NCBI GenBank assembly: GCA_016214605.1
Contig: JACROD010000014.1
Span: forward strand, 1-41,073
Length of the DNA: 41,073 bases
Direction: 5' to 3'
DNA from: Candidatus Kaiserbacteria bacterium
GTDB taxonomy: Bacteria; Patescibacteriota; Minisyncoccia; Phycocordibacterales; UBA2100
Below the pieces are notes generated by a model that was not told the DNA's origin, made no database searches, and saw nothing but the letters and a program-made list of their open reading frames with translations. A program made the translations under genes and the position numbers. Numbering within the stretch: the stretch's first letter is position 1; every line of letters starts with the position of its first letter. Positions 6,935 to 15,313 of this stretch are shown in pieces.

Positions 6935-6963
6935 AGACTAGCAATTTCGCCCCACCGACGCAA
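6935..6963 (-). promoter_or_regulatory. Promoter of the thioesterase gene
   Basis: Minus strand TTGCGT (6963-6958), 17-nt spacer, TAGTCT (6940-6935). The -35 begins right at the T-run of the upstream gene's terminator. Confidence 0.5.
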
Positions 6964-6993
6964 CAAAAAAGGAGCCGCTATCGCGGCTCCTTT
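6963..6993 (-). terminator. Terminator of the carboxyltransferase gene
   Basis: AAAGGAGCCGC-TATC-GCGGCTCCTTT perfect stem followed by TTTTTTG on the minus strand. Confidence 0.8.
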
Positions 6994-7036
6994 GCATCTG
7001 CTCTTTTTCCTTCAAAGATCGTAGCCCTTGTCCACT

Positions 7037-8698
7037 CTATACGGGCGGCAGATTCCAAAGACTTTCGACCGGCACTTCGGACACCTTGAGGGCGTCGTGG
7101 GCCGCCTGCGCAAACCATGATAAGTAGCTGCGCATGTCGGTGAGCCGTACCACTTCATCGACAATACCGTGCTGCGCCGCGTAGCGCGGACTTGAGGTCT
7201 CGCGATACTGCGCCATCAGCGCGTTCATCTCATTGATGACCACTTGCTGAGCTTCTCTCGAAGCCGCTTTCAGCAGTTTGTTGCCATAGAGAGCCATCGC
7301 CGCACTTTGCGGATGCATGACCATGATCTCCGTGAGCGCCGTACCGAGCGTCATCGCGTTGGCGGTGGCCATCGGACCGCACTGCACATAATGACTCGCC
7401 GCATGCGCCTTGCGGAGCTCGACGGTCGCCATAGGGATCTTCGCTTTTACAATGGCAGCAATGAGCGCCTGGCCGAGCCCGAGGAGTCCCGCGAGCTCGG
7501 CTTCGTCGCCCACATCTATCCCCGTCGTATCTTGCAACCACACCATTGGTATTTTGTTCGCGCCACACCACGCGACGAACCCTTGCATCTTGATGAGTCC
7601 TTGCCGGTACAGCTTGCCCCCGATACCGTCATAGGTGGCGTAATCGGGGTATCCGCGCGGTAGAAAGCCTTGTCGATTGGCGACGATACCGACCGCACAC
7701 CCGTCGATGTCTGCATATGCGCAATACACCTCGGGACCATACGCGGGCATGTATTCGCGCGCCATACTCCGGTCGACGATCCGCGCAAGCACTTCTTTGA
7801 TATCGTAGGATCGTGCGCGGTCGTGGGGAAGCAAGGTATACAGTTCGCGCACGTCGTAGTCCGGCCAATCAGGCCAGTCTCGCTGGGCTCGTGGCACAGG
7901 ACATGTCAGACAACCGCGCATCGCATCAATGACCTCTTCTTCCGTGTCGAACACGTGATCGAAGAGTCCTGTCTCGGTATGCACCACAGCACTGCCGGGA
8001 GGCGGGATGGTATTTGCTTTCTTGATCTCCGCGATCAGCATATCGACGTCTTCAATACTGAAGCCGTTTCTCGATGCACTCATACCGCTGAGGATCGCCG
8101 TGCCGGCGATCGACATACTCGCATCCTTGTGGGCGAAACGCTTCGTCGCGGATATCGCACCGTAGCCTCCACCTGCGGTATTGGTGCCGAAGATTCCCGC
8201 GATAATGGGGGTGCCGATCTCGTTGGCAAGCTCCGCGTTGTTGTAGAAGATGCGCCCACCGCTTCTGCGGCCAGAATAGACACGATGCTGGCGTCCGAGA
8301 TGGAGTCCGCTACATTGCAGTAGCGTAAAGATCGGCACATGCAACATCATCGCGACTTCTTGAATGCGCAAGATCTTCTCGGGCTGGCCGGGAAGCCATG
8401 CGCCCTTGCATACTTCGGGATTGGATGCGATCACACAGACACAGTGTCCATGCACCTTTGCCAGTCCGGTGATAGCACCCGTCCCACCTTCAGGATTATG
8501 CTCGGGATCAAAGAGACTCCCGAGCGGGAGAAACGTGTCCGGATCGACGAGAAGCTTTATACGCCGCTGTGCGACGGTCTCCTTCGCTGCCGTTTGAAGC
8601 CCTTGTTCTATCGATTGGATCTGATCTGCGTTGGCGCTCGCGCGCTCTTCGCAGGGTGAACCGAGCATGTGTAGGGGGCCGAACATGTCTGTATTCAT
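7037..8698 (-). CDS. gcdA: Glutaconyl-CoA decarboxylase alpha-like biotin-dependent carboxyltransferase
   Basis: A 553-aa carboxyltransferase (two crotonase-like halves). It resembles the alpha subunit of glutaconyl-CoA decarboxylase more than generic propionyl-CoA carboxylase beta. Matching stretches are WLPGQPEKILR, the RRSGG..FFxNAEL-type segment (here RRSGGRIFYNNAELANEIG), GTNTAGGGYGAIS, GIGGKLYRQGLIKM, WLQDTTGIDVG and AELAGLLGLGQ. GcdA removes CO2 from glutaconyl-CoA and passes it to biotin; GcdB then releases it while pumping sodium ions. No biotin carrier, GcdB or biotin carboxylase gene lies in the window, so partners must be elsewhere or the substrate differs. The start at MNTDMFGP follows GAAAGGAAC; the longer track start would run into the upstream dehydrogenase gene. 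Confidence 0.8.
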   Translation of the reverse strand: MNTDMFGPLHMLGSPCEERASANADQIQSIEQGLQTAAKETVAQRRIKLLVDPDTFLPLGSLFDPEHNPEGGTGAITGLAKVHGHCVCVIASNPEVCKGAWLPGQPEKILRIQEVAMMLHVPIFTLLQCSGLHLGRQHRVYSGRRSGGRIFYNNAELANEIGTPIIAGIFGTNTAGGGYGAISATKRFAHKDASMSIAGTAILSGMSASRNGFSIEDVDMLIAEIKKANTIPPPGSAVVHTETGLFDHVFDTEEEVIDAMRGCLTCPVPRAQRDWPDWPDYDVRELYTLLPHDRARSYDIKEVLARIVDRSMAREYMPAYGPEVYCAYADIDGCAVGIVANRQGFLPRGYPDYATYDGIGGKLYRQGLIKMQGFVAWCGANKIPMVWLQDTTGIDVGDEAELAGLLGLGQALIAAIVKAKIPMATVELRKAHAASHYVQCGPMATANAMTLGTALTEIMVMHPQSAAMALYGNKLLKAASREAQQVVINEMNALMAQYRETSSPRYAAQHGIVDEVVRLTDMRSYLSWFAQAAHDALKVSEVPVESLWNLPPV

Positions 8699-8774
8699 GT
8701 ACGTTCCTTTCTTTTGTTTCAAAGAACCGTTCCTCGCGAACGAGAAAAGAGATTGACTCCATATTTCCACGATC

Positions 8775-8803
8775 ACCCTATCTTTTTGCACCCCTGTCGT
8801 CAA
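8775..8803 (-). promoter_or_regulatory. Promoter of the carboxyltransferase gene
   Basis: Minus strand TTGACG (8803-8798), 17-nt spacer, TAGGGT (8780-8775). The -35 follows directly on the TTTTTA run of the dehydrogenase terminator. The leader is about 70 nt. Confidence 0.55.
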
Positions 8804-8834
8804 TAAAAAGGGGAGCCGCGTCTTTGCGGCTCCC
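8804..8834 (-). terminator. Terminator of the acyl-CoA dehydrogenase gene
   Basis: GGGAGCCGC / GCGGCTCCC stem with a 6-nt loop and CTTTTTATTG on the minus side, 7 nt past the stop codon. Confidence 0.75.
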
Positions 8835-8840
8835 TTGTAC

Positions 8841-10013
8841 TCACTCGCCAAATTCCTTGGCGAGGTATTTGGAGATGATGTCCAGTTGGACTCTGTTGTG
8901 TCCCTCATAGATGCCGGTCAGCAAGATTTCTATCAGGCGTTGCATGTATGGGTGCGTAGTGAGCACAATCTGGCCCCCAAACATTTCCGTGATGGCGAGA
9001 GCGGCTTCCTTTGCTGTCTCGGTCGCGACGTATTTCACGTAGGAAGCCTCAGCCTTGAAGTCTTTGTGCGCATCGCACTTGCGTGCCGCCGCGACGACTC
9101 CTTGCCACGCAACCCACAACTTGGCACGGGCTTTGGCGAAGTCATGCTGGGTGGTCTGCTTGTCCCAGAGCGTACCTCCAAACATCTTCCGATCGCGACA
9201 ATACTTCATCGCCTCGTAGAAGATGCGTTCGCTCATACCGATCGACTGTGCCCCGATCCCGATGCGTCCGAAAGCAAGCGAGTGCATAAACGAGCGGAAT
9301 CCTTCCCCAGACTTACCAAGTCGAGCAGACTCATGCACGGACACGTTGTTCAAGCCGAGGCGACAGAAGCTCGCACACTTGAAGCCATACTTCTCTCCCT
9401 CCGAGCTCACCGTGAATCCAGTCGGTACGGAGCCCGTTTTCATATCGATGACAAAGGCCGATATATCCTTGCGCACGAAACCGACATGATGCGCCGTCAC
9501 GACAATAATTGAAGCCTGTTCGAGATTCGTGGTGAAACACTTATCACCCGTCAAGCTGTAACATTTTGATCGCAGATCAAATTCCGCCTCGACATTCGTC
9601 GTGAGGGCGTCGGACCCTCCTGCAGGACTGGTGAGGCCAAAAGCACCAATCTCGCCGGCTGCCATGCGCGGGAGATAAAGCCTCTTTTGTTCATCCGTAC
9701 CCGCTTGAATGATGACCTCAACGGCGAGATTGTGCGCCGTCCAGATCAGATGCAATCCCGGCCACCAGTATGCCAATTCGCGTGCGACGTATGCCGCCGC
9801 TTCAGCGCCCATACCTGAGCCGCCATACTCAACCGGAATGATGAGTCCGAAGACTCCCATCTCGGCGAGCCACTTTACGGCCTTATTCGGAAACTGCCCA
9901 TTCTTTTCGAACGTCTCGTACTGTGAAAGAAGCTCTTTCTTGCCGTATTTGCGGATCTGTTTAAGAAGCGCACACAGCACGTCATCTTGGGGCATTGGCC
10001 ATGTTTCAGACAT
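8841..10013 (-). CDS. Acyl-CoA dehydrogenase
   Basis: FAD enzyme that introduces an alpha-beta double bond into acyl-CoA and passes electrons to ETF. The 390-aa length is typical. Visible motifs: helical N-terminal domain ending IPVEYGGSGMG; the flavin-binding beta domain FGLTSPAGGSDALT and CFTTNLEQASIIVV; the C-terminal helical domain FGRIGIGAQSIGMSERIFYEAMKYC; and IYEGHNRVQLDIISKYLA, which holds the usual catalytic Glu (the family norm is YEGT; here His replaces Thr). Next to a GcdA-like gene, a glutaryl-CoA-type substrate is plausible but unproven. The start follows CGGAGG. It has its own promoter and terminator. No etfAB genes are in the window. Confidence 0.9.
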   Translation of the reverse strand: MSETWPMPQDDVLCALLKQIRKYGKKELLSQYETFEKNGQFPNKAVKWLAEMGVFGLIIPVEYGGSGMGAEAAAYVARELAYWWPGLHLIWTAHNLAVEVIIQAGTDEQKRLYLPRMAAGEIGAFGLTSPAGGSDALTTNVEAEFDLRSKCYSLTGDKCFTTNLEQASIIVVTAHHVGFVRKDISAFVIDMKTGSVPTGFTVSSEGEKYGFKCASFCRLGLNNVSVHESARLGKSGEGFRSFMHSLAFGRIGIGAQSIGMSERIFYEAMKYCRDRKMFGGTLWDKQTTQHDFAKARAKLWVAWQGVVAAARKCDAHKDFKAEASYVKYVATETAKEAALAITEMFGGQIVLTTHPYMQRLIEILLTGIYEGHNRVQLDIISKYLAKEFGE

Positions 10014-10051
10014 TTTTTCCTCCGTTTTCGTAGGGCTTTTCCTCTGCCGTC

Positions 10052-10079
10052 GTTATACGCTAAGGTCGCGAAAAGTCAA
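10052..10079 (-). promoter_or_regulatory. Promoter of the acyl-CoA dehydrogenase gene
   Basis: Minus strand TTGACT (10079-10074), 16-nt spacer, TATAAC (10057-10052), then a leader of about 35 nt with GGAGG. The -35 is fused to the T-run of the upstream terminator (TTCTTTTGACT). Confidence 0.65.
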
Positions 10080-10085
10080 AAGAAT

Positions 10086-10113
10086 GGGCCGGGCTCGCTA
10101 GCGAGCCCGGCCC
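10086..10113. terminator. Palindromic terminator of the gene at 10137
   Basis: Perfect palindrome with arms GGGCCGGGCTCGC and complement around TA, followed on minus by ATTCTTTTG. Confidence 0.75.
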
Positions 10114-10136
10114 CACACCTCTTGTAATAAATCACC

Positions 10137-10847
10137 TTACTGATCGTCGGTCGGCTCAAGGATCAGCTTACTGAGCGCGTCTGCCGCAGGTTTATAGAGG
10201 CCGGGCATATACACTTCATCAAGCCACTGCTTGACCGCGTCATCGCCGATAATGATCTTATCCTCCCAGCTTCCTTCTTCCTGAAGGATAATATAAAGAG
10301 GACGCGGATCATGATCGCTATAAAATTCCCTGAAGATGTTTTCTTCGACGACAGAAAGGGGTCGACTCAGGTCACCCTTCATAAGCAGCCCAACCTCTCC
10401 TTCGACATATCGCGACACATCGATCGTCGGAGCGACTTGATCGCTTGTACGATAACGTGGGGGACACGTGACTCCTTCGTTTTTGAGTACACCCAACCGA
10501 TAGTATGTCACATGAGCGTATTCAGACTCTCCGATAAATACGTGTTTCACAAGACGCCTTCCCGGAAATGTCACGAGCACAAACTCGCCTTTCTTTCCCT
10601 TGAGGGCCTCGTCGATCGCGCGATATTTGGCCGTCAGGACATCATCGTCCTTTTGGTGAAAACGAATAACGAGGTCGCGCATGGCGTCGCCGGTCGTCTC
10701 TCCCTCTTCAATCGCCTTAGCGAGCATCTGCATACGTTCGGCCAAGGCCTTTTCGTATGCAGATATCTGAGCCCTGAGGCTCGCGAGAGAATCCTTGATC
10801 CCTTGGACCCCCAAAATGAGCTGTTCCATGTCTACTCCGTCCTCCAT
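10137..10847 (-). CDS. Hypothetical protein with N-terminal coiled coil
   Basis: A 236-aa protein I do not recognise. Residues about 10-55 look like a coiled coil (ILGVQGIKDSLASLRAQISA, then YEKALAERMQMLAKAIEEGE). The rest looks globular, with mixed strands (GEFVLVTFPGRRLVKHVFIG) and many acidic residues. No signal peptide, membrane span or cysteine cluster; probably cytosolic. Two starts are possible: ATG 10847 after GGGAGAG, or an in-frame ATG six codons later after GGACGGAG. It has its own promoter and perfect-palindrome terminator and is divergent from pilB. Nothing visible links it functionally to either neighbour. Confidence 0.7.
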   Translation of the reverse strand: MEDGVDMEQLILGVQGIKDSLASLRAQISAYEKALAERMQMLAKAIEEGETTGDAMRDLVIRFHQKDDDVLTAKYRAIDEALKGKKGEFVLVTFPGRRLVKHVFIGESEYAHVTYYRLGVLKNEGVTCPPRYRTSDQVAPTIDVSRYVEGEVGLLMKGDLSRPLSVVEENIFREFYSDHDPRPLYIILQEEGSWEDKIIIGDDAVKQWLDEVYMPGLYKPAADALSKLILEPTDDQ

Positions 10848-10883
10848 GATTCTCTCCCTTCATCACTATATTCGTCTGCGGCG

Positions 10884-10912
10884 AGTGTATAGCACATCTG
10901 GATAACGTGCAA
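10884..10912 (-). promoter_or_regulatory. Promoter of the gene at 10137
   Basis: Minus strand TTGCAC (10912-10907), 17-nt spacer, TACACT (10889-10884). Confidence 0.55.
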
Positions 10913-10932
10913 TTTGACGCGCGGAGATACTA

Positions 10933-10938
10933 TATAAT
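10933..10938 (+). promoter_or_regulatory. -10 box of pilB, leaderless arrangement
   Basis: TATAAT with only 6 nt before the ATG at 10945, so the predicted transcript starts at or beside the start codon. No Shine-Dalgarno sequence fits in between. The nearest -35-like TTGACG (10914-10919) is only 13 nt away, which is short. Confidence 0.55.
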
Positions 10939-10944
10939 AGACAC

Positions 10945-12669
10945 ATGTATATCAGTGATTCGCAGCTCAAATCCTTCCTCGCCGACGCCGGACTCATATC
11001 ACAAAAAGACTTCGACACTGCCCAAAAGGAAGCTGCAGAAGGAGGGCGCACGGTAGGGGAAGTACTCACCGCACGCAATGCGATCAGCGAGGATGAACTC
11101 CGCCGCACCTACGCCTACATCCTCGGCATTCCGTTCGTCTCGCTCGTCGGTATCAACATCGACTACGATACGCTCTCGCTCATCCCCGAACCGGTCGCGC
11201 GCCGCAACAACATCATCGGATATATCAAACACGGCGATGAGCTTGAGGTGGCGATGCTCGATACCGACGATCTCGCCGCGATCGATTTCATCAAGAAAAA
11301 GACGCGCCTCAAGGTCTTACCGCGCCTGACCGACGCCGCATCGATCAAAGCAGCACTCAAACAATACCAACAATCACTCAAGGACAACCTCGGTGAAGTG
11401 ATCCAACACGAGACGGATACCTTGGAAAAGGATTCGGACGCCGATATCAAACAGGTCGCCGAAGGCGCATCCGCCGTACGCATCGTCGACACGCTCTTGC
11501 GTCATGCCAACGTACAGGGCGCTTCCGATATCCATATCGAACCGCTTGAGGATTCGCTTTTGATCCGCTACCGCATCGACGGCATTCTCCACGATGCCAT
11601 GACTCTGCCCAAGCACGCTGCCGCAGCGATCACCGCGCGCATCAAGGTCTTGTCGAGTATGAAGCTCGACGAAAAACGCCTTCCTCAAGACGGGCGTTTT
11701 GCCGCCGAGAACGCCGGCGAAAAGGTCGCGTTTCGCGTCTCGATATTACCCACGTACTACGGCGAAAAGATCGTCATGCGCCTCTTGCGCGATTCGATCT
11801 CGGGATTCACGCTCGAGTCGATCGGCTTCCACGGCGCGGCGCTCGAACACATGCATGATGCCATGAAGAAGACGACCGGCATGATCCTCACCACAGGTCC
11901 GACCGGCGCCGGTAAATCGACGACGCTCTACACGCTGCTCGATATCGTCAACACGCCCAACGTCAATATCTCGACGGTCGAGGACCCAATCGAATATCAA
12001 ATGCCGCGTGTGAATCAAACGCAGGTCCGCCCTGATATCGGATTTACTTTTGCCAATGGCCTGCGCACACTCGTGCGCCAAGATCCCGACATCATCATGG
12101 TCGGCGAGATCCGCGACAAAGAGACTGCATCCTTGGCGATCAACGCCGCACTCACCGGCCACCTTGTACTCTCGACCTTGCACACCAATTCCGCCGCGGG
12201 TGCAGTGGCCCGCTTGCTCGACATGGGTATCGAGCCATTCCTCCTGATCTCGACCCTACGCGTCATTATTGGTCAACGTCTCGTGCGCAAGTTCACCAAC
12301 AAAAAAGAGAAGTACGAATTGGGACGCGATGCGCAAGAACAGCTCGAACACCTCATTGATCCCGGTGTCGTACTCAAAGCGCTTAAAAAAGAACGCGCCG
12401 TCGCACCCGACACACTCTGGAAAGATATTCCGTTCTATCACCCGACGGACAATGAGGGCAAGTCTGGCTACTCGGGCCGTGTCGGCATCTACGAAGTCCT
12501 CCCGGTGACCGCGACCATCAAAGAGCTCATCATGCAAAATGCGACCGGCGACGCGATAGGAGAGCAAGCACGCAAAGAAGGCATGCTTTCCATGGTAGAA
12601 GACGGCATCTTCAAGGCCGCCCAAGGCCTCACTTCGATCGAAGAAGTAATGCGCGTGATCACGGAATAA
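10945..12669 (+). CDS. pilB: Type IV pilus assembly ATPase PilB (GspE family)
   Basis: Hexameric ATPase at the inner face of the membrane that drives pilus extension. The 574-aa product has an N-terminal MshEN/GspE-N domain (about 1-140) and a C-terminal ATPase with TTGPTGAGKSTTLYT (Walker A), the Asp box region VEDPIEYQMPRVNQTQV, DIIMVGEIRDKETA (Walker B) and the His box LSTLHTNSA. The usual four-cysteine zinc site before GYxGRxGIYE is missing: the region reads FYHPTDNEGKSGYSGRVGIYE and no cysteine is found nearby. First of a + strand pair with pilC. Natural transformation or surface attachment are the likely roles. Confidence 0.95.
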   Translation: MYISDSQLKSFLADAGLISQKDFDTAQKEAAEGGRTVGEVLTARNAISEDELRRTYAYILGIPFVSLVGINIDYDTLSLIPEPVARRNNIIGYIKHGDELEVAMLDTDDLAAIDFIKKKTRLKVLPRLTDAASIKAALKQYQQSLKDNLGEVIQHETDTLEKDSDADIKQVAEGASAVRIVDTLLRHANVQGASDIHIEPLEDSLLIRYRIDGILHDAMTLPKHAAAAITARIKVLSSMKLDEKRLPQDGRFAAENAGEKVAFRVSILPTYYGEKIVMRLLRDSISGFTLESIGFHGAALEHMHDAMKKTTGMILTTGPTGAGKSTTLYTLLDIVNTPNVNISTVEDPIEYQMPRVNQTQVRPDIGFTFANGLRTLVRQDPDIIMVGEIRDKETASLAINAALTGHLVLSTLHTNSAAGAVARLLDMGIEPFLLISTLRVIIGQRLVRKFTNKKEKYELGRDAQEQLEHLIDPGVVLKALKKERAVAPDTLWKDIPFYHPTDNEGKSGYSGRVGIYEVLPVTATIKELIMQNATGDAIGEQARKEGMLSMVEDGIFKAAQGLTSIEEVMRVITE

Positions 12670-12690
12670 TATTCTTACACACATTTGCCG

Positions 12691-12713
12691 CGCGCTCGTC
12701 CGACTAGAGCGCG
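12691..12713 (+). terminator. Hairpin between pilB and pilC
   Basis: CGCGCTC / GAGCGCG stem with a 9-nt loop, running straight into the TTATACT that serves as the pilC -10 box. A weak terminator at best, since only two T follow. Confidence 0.35.
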
Positions 12714-12714
12714 T

Positions 12715-12720
12715 TATACT
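12715..12720 (+). promoter_or_regulatory. -10 box of pilC, leaderless arrangement
   Basis: TATACT with 6 nt before the ATG at 12727; no Shine-Dalgarno sequence. Confidence 0.5.
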
Positions 12721-12726
12721 TATCGC

Positions 12727-13947
12727 ATGGCTCATTTCTCATACAATGCCACCAAGAGCAACGGCGAAGCCTATACCGGCACCGCCGAAGCAACCGACCG
12801 CTTTGAGATCTATCAGACGATCCGACGTGAAGGCGGCCATCTCCTCACCATCAAAGAAGAGCGGCAAAATCAGTATCTGTCCTTAACCTACTGGAATCTC
12901 AAGGTCGCACATGTCGGTGAATACGAGCGGATACTCTTCGCGCGCAATCTCGGCGCGATGCTCTCCGCGGGCCTCGCGCTCACCCGCGCGCTTTCCGTTA
13001 TCGAGCGCCAGTCCAAAAACGCCAAGCTGACCTACGTGGTGTCGCAGGTCGGCACCGATGTGCGACACGGCGACAACCTCAACACTGCACTCTCCAAATT
13101 CCCCGACGTCTTCTCAAATGTCTTCATCGCGATGGTAAAGGCGGGGGAAGAGGGAGGTGATCTCACCGGATCGCTCTCGACGGTCGCCGACCAAATGGAG
13201 CGTATGTACGATCTCAAGAAAAAGATTCGTGGCGCGCTCATCTATCCGAGCGTCATTCTCGTCGCCATGGTGGGTATCGCTTTTCTTATGATGACGGAGG
13301 TCGTGCCGACTCTCGCCAGCACTTTTACCGAGATGAAGGCCACCCTGCCGACCTCGACCCGTTTTGTGATCGCGATCAGCACCATACTCAAGGACTACAC
13401 AATCTTTGCGCTCGCAGGGATGGCTGCGGCGGCGGGTGCTATCTACGGGCTCCTCCGTACCAAGCAGGGCAAACGCGCTTTTGAATTCTTCATTTTGCAT
13501 ATTCCGGTGATCGGCGGCCTCGTACGCGAGGTCAATGCCGCGCGCACCGCACGCACACTCGCGTCACTCCTCTCGTCCGGCGTCGACGTCATGACGTCGC
13601 TCACCATCGCGGCCGAGATCGTCCAAAACACCTATTTCCGCGAAGTCATCAGTGCCGCGCGTGATGCAGTGGGCCAGGGAGAGGCGCTCTCGGTGGTATT
13701 CATAAAGAACGAGACCCTCTATCCTCCTTTTGTCGGAGAGATGATGGCGGTCGGCGAGGAGACAGGCACGACTGCCGACATGCTCAAACGCCTCGCGGTA
13801 TATTACGAAATGGAAGTCGATCGCAAGACCAAAGACATGTCGACGATCATCGAGCCCTTCCTTATGCTTCTCATCGGCGGCGGTGTCGGCTTCTTCGCGG
13901 TATCAATGATCACACCGATCTACCAGATGTCTTCAAATATCAACTAG
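12727..13947 (+). CDS. pilC: Type IV pilus inner-membrane platform protein PilC (GspF family)
   Basis: Polytopic platform protein that links the PilB motor to the growing pilus. The 406-aa product starts MAHFSYNATKSNGEAYTGT, a typical GspF/PilC opening; the ORF-track start 14 codons earlier lies within the promoter region and is rejected. Two T2SSF domains are visible: about 70-195 (FARNLGAMLSAGLALTRALS, VFIAMVKAGEEGGDLTGSLS) and about 275-395 (TLASLLSSGVDVMTSLTIAA, FVGEMMAVGEETGTTADML). Membrane helices lie near 170-190, 220-240 and 375-395. It follows pilB closely and converges on the pilin-like genes. Confidence 0.93.
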   Translation: MAHFSYNATKSNGEAYTGTAEATDRFEIYQTIRREGGHLLTIKEERQNQYLSLTYWNLKVAHVGEYERILFARNLGAMLSAGLALTRALSVIERQSKNAKLTYVVSQVGTDVRHGDNLNTALSKFPDVFSNVFIAMVKAGEEGGDLTGSLSTVADQMERMYDLKKKIRGALIYPSVILVAMVGIAFLMMTEVVPTLASTFTEMKATLPTSTRFVIAISTILKDYTIFALAGMAAAAGAIYGLLRTKQGKRAFEFFILHIPVIGGLVREVNAARTARTLASLLSSGVDVMTSLTIAAEIVQNTYFREVISAARDAVGQGEALSVVFIKNETLYPPFVGEMMAVGEETGTTADMLKRLAVYYEMEVDRKTKDMSTIIEPFLMLLIGGGVGFFAVSMITPIYQMSSNIN

Positions 13948-13978
13948 TTCGCCGCAAAACCCCGAGTTGGAATCTCCT

Positions 13979-15313
13979 CTATTTAATAGAGTACGTGCCG
14001 GGTATATAAGCCCATGATCCGCCCGGACCCGAGCTAAACAGCGCACTTCCTAGGCCGGTCTCGTAGACAATCTCCGCCGAGTTCTTGACCTCGATCCGAT
14101 ACCCTGTGACTTCTTTGAGGTTGATGTTGTTCTCAAGGGCGATTCGTCCGTGTCCTGCATAGATAAGCATGTCTCCGCTCGCGCTGTTGCTCACTTCAAT
14201 CGCGGTCTCATTGCCCCCATTCTGGGCGCTATTATTTTGTGACAAAAACATGACGTATGACCCTGTCTGCCCCGTACCCTCCACCGTCATCGAATTGTCC
14301 ATTGAGAGTTTGCTCGACGTGGTGCGATTTGATTCATTGTCAACGACGATCGCCACACTCTGACTTCCGAGAGAAGGATCAATGGTGATCGTCGGGGAGT
14401 TCTTGATGGTGAGGTTACCACTCACCCAGAGAGGTCCGGCGAGAGTCACGGTGCCGCCACTGATCGTGACGTCACAATTGATCTTTTTGGGACCGATGGT
14501 GACCGAAGAGGATATCGTGTACGGACACGGCGTCGTATGCACACCTCCGGCCGCAGCCGCCGTCTTCCATTCTTCTACTTGTGTGTCCGGGATCGGGAGC
14601 GACGACGTGGCCACATCCGCACTGCCAAGATACGACGTGCCACCTATCGACGTACCGGAGATCGACTGATAGTACGCATCTTTATCGATATCAGAATCAG
14701 TGATCGTGTGGGCGCGCGCCGTATTGGTAGCATAGATACCGTCAATGAGACCAGATGGTCCTGCCGAGATCACATCGCCGCGTACGATATTACTGTTCGC
14801 TCCCGTGATTGGACCGTTGGAAAAGAGGTTGCCGCGCACCGAAGCGGAGTTTTGTAGATCAACACCGCCGTTGTCCGACTGCACACCGAACTGAAAGGCG
14901 ATGACATCGGCATTGATCGTAACATCTGCCTTGATGGTCCTCATCGCACGAGGACTGGTGCTGTTGGGCACATACCCCACGACCGTGACGTGTTTTGTAT
15001 TGGAATTGACAGCTGTGACCGTCGTCGTGAAGGTCCCCGCGCCGAGCGCGGTATTGACCTCGCCCGTATAGCCTGCATTTTGATTGAGTTCGTAGATCGC
15101 CTTGTCGATACCAGCCTCAGCCAGCGCGATTGCTTGTTTGTCGGCTATTGCGATATGTTGGCTGCGTGCATAGAGCGTCATGTGATTGATGAATCCGGCA
15201 AACACCATCACAAATATCGCCATGAAAACGAGCGCCATAACGAGCACATATCCCTGCCTGCCGGCCCGCTTCGACGACAATTTGGTGAGACGAGTATGGG
15301 TAGGATATTTCAT
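13979..15313 (-). CDS. PilX-like pilus assembly/minor pilin-related protein
   Basis: A 444-aa protein. The N-terminus is basic, followed by GYVLVMALVFMAIFVMVFAGFI, a single hydrophobic helix like that of PilX-type minor pilins, whose G(Y/S)xLVxAL motif here lacks the classical prepilin Glu at position 5. An AEAGIDKAIYEL segment follows, as in PilX N-domains. Residues about 150-440 are Thr/Ser/Gly-rich repeats of short strands (SASVRGNLFSNGPI, SVTIGPKKINCDVTISGGTV), consistent with a beta-helix displayed outside the cell. Last gene of a three-gene minus-strand operon; its ATG overlaps the upstream stop (ATGA). Confidence 0.75.
   Translation of the reverse strand: MKYPTHTRLTKLSSKRAGRQGYVLVMALVFMAIFVMVFAGFINHMTLYARSQHIAIADKQAIALAEAGIDKAIYELNQNAGYTGEVNTALGAGTFTTTVTAVNSNTKHVTVVGYVPNSTSPRAMRTIKADVTINADVIAFQFGVQSDNGGVDLQNSASVRGNLFSNGPITGANSNIVRGDVISAGPSGLIDGIYATNTARAHTITDSDIDKDAYYQSISGTSIGGTSYLGSADVATSSLPIPDTQVEEWKTAAAAGGVHTTPCPYTISSSVTIGPKKINCDVTISGGTVTLAGPLWVSGNLTIKNSPTITIDPSLGSQSVAIVVDNESNRTTSSKLSMDNSMTVEGTGQTGSYVMFLSQNNSAQNGGNETAIEVSNSASGDMLIYAGHGRIALENNINLKEVTGYRIEVKNSAEIVYETGLGSALFSSGPGGSWAYIPGTYSIK

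Noticed and set aside
8699-8908. N-terminal extension of the carboxyltransferase ORF
   Set aside because: It crosses the terminator and the end of the acyl-CoA dehydrogenase gene; the ATG at 8698 has a ribosome binding site and fits the family.
8835-9512. 225-aa + strand ORF
   Set aside because: Antisense to the acyl-CoA dehydrogenase gene, which has all family motifs.
13114-13500. 128-aa minus-strand ORF within pilC
   Set aside because: Shadow of the pilC coding frame, low-complexity and without signals.
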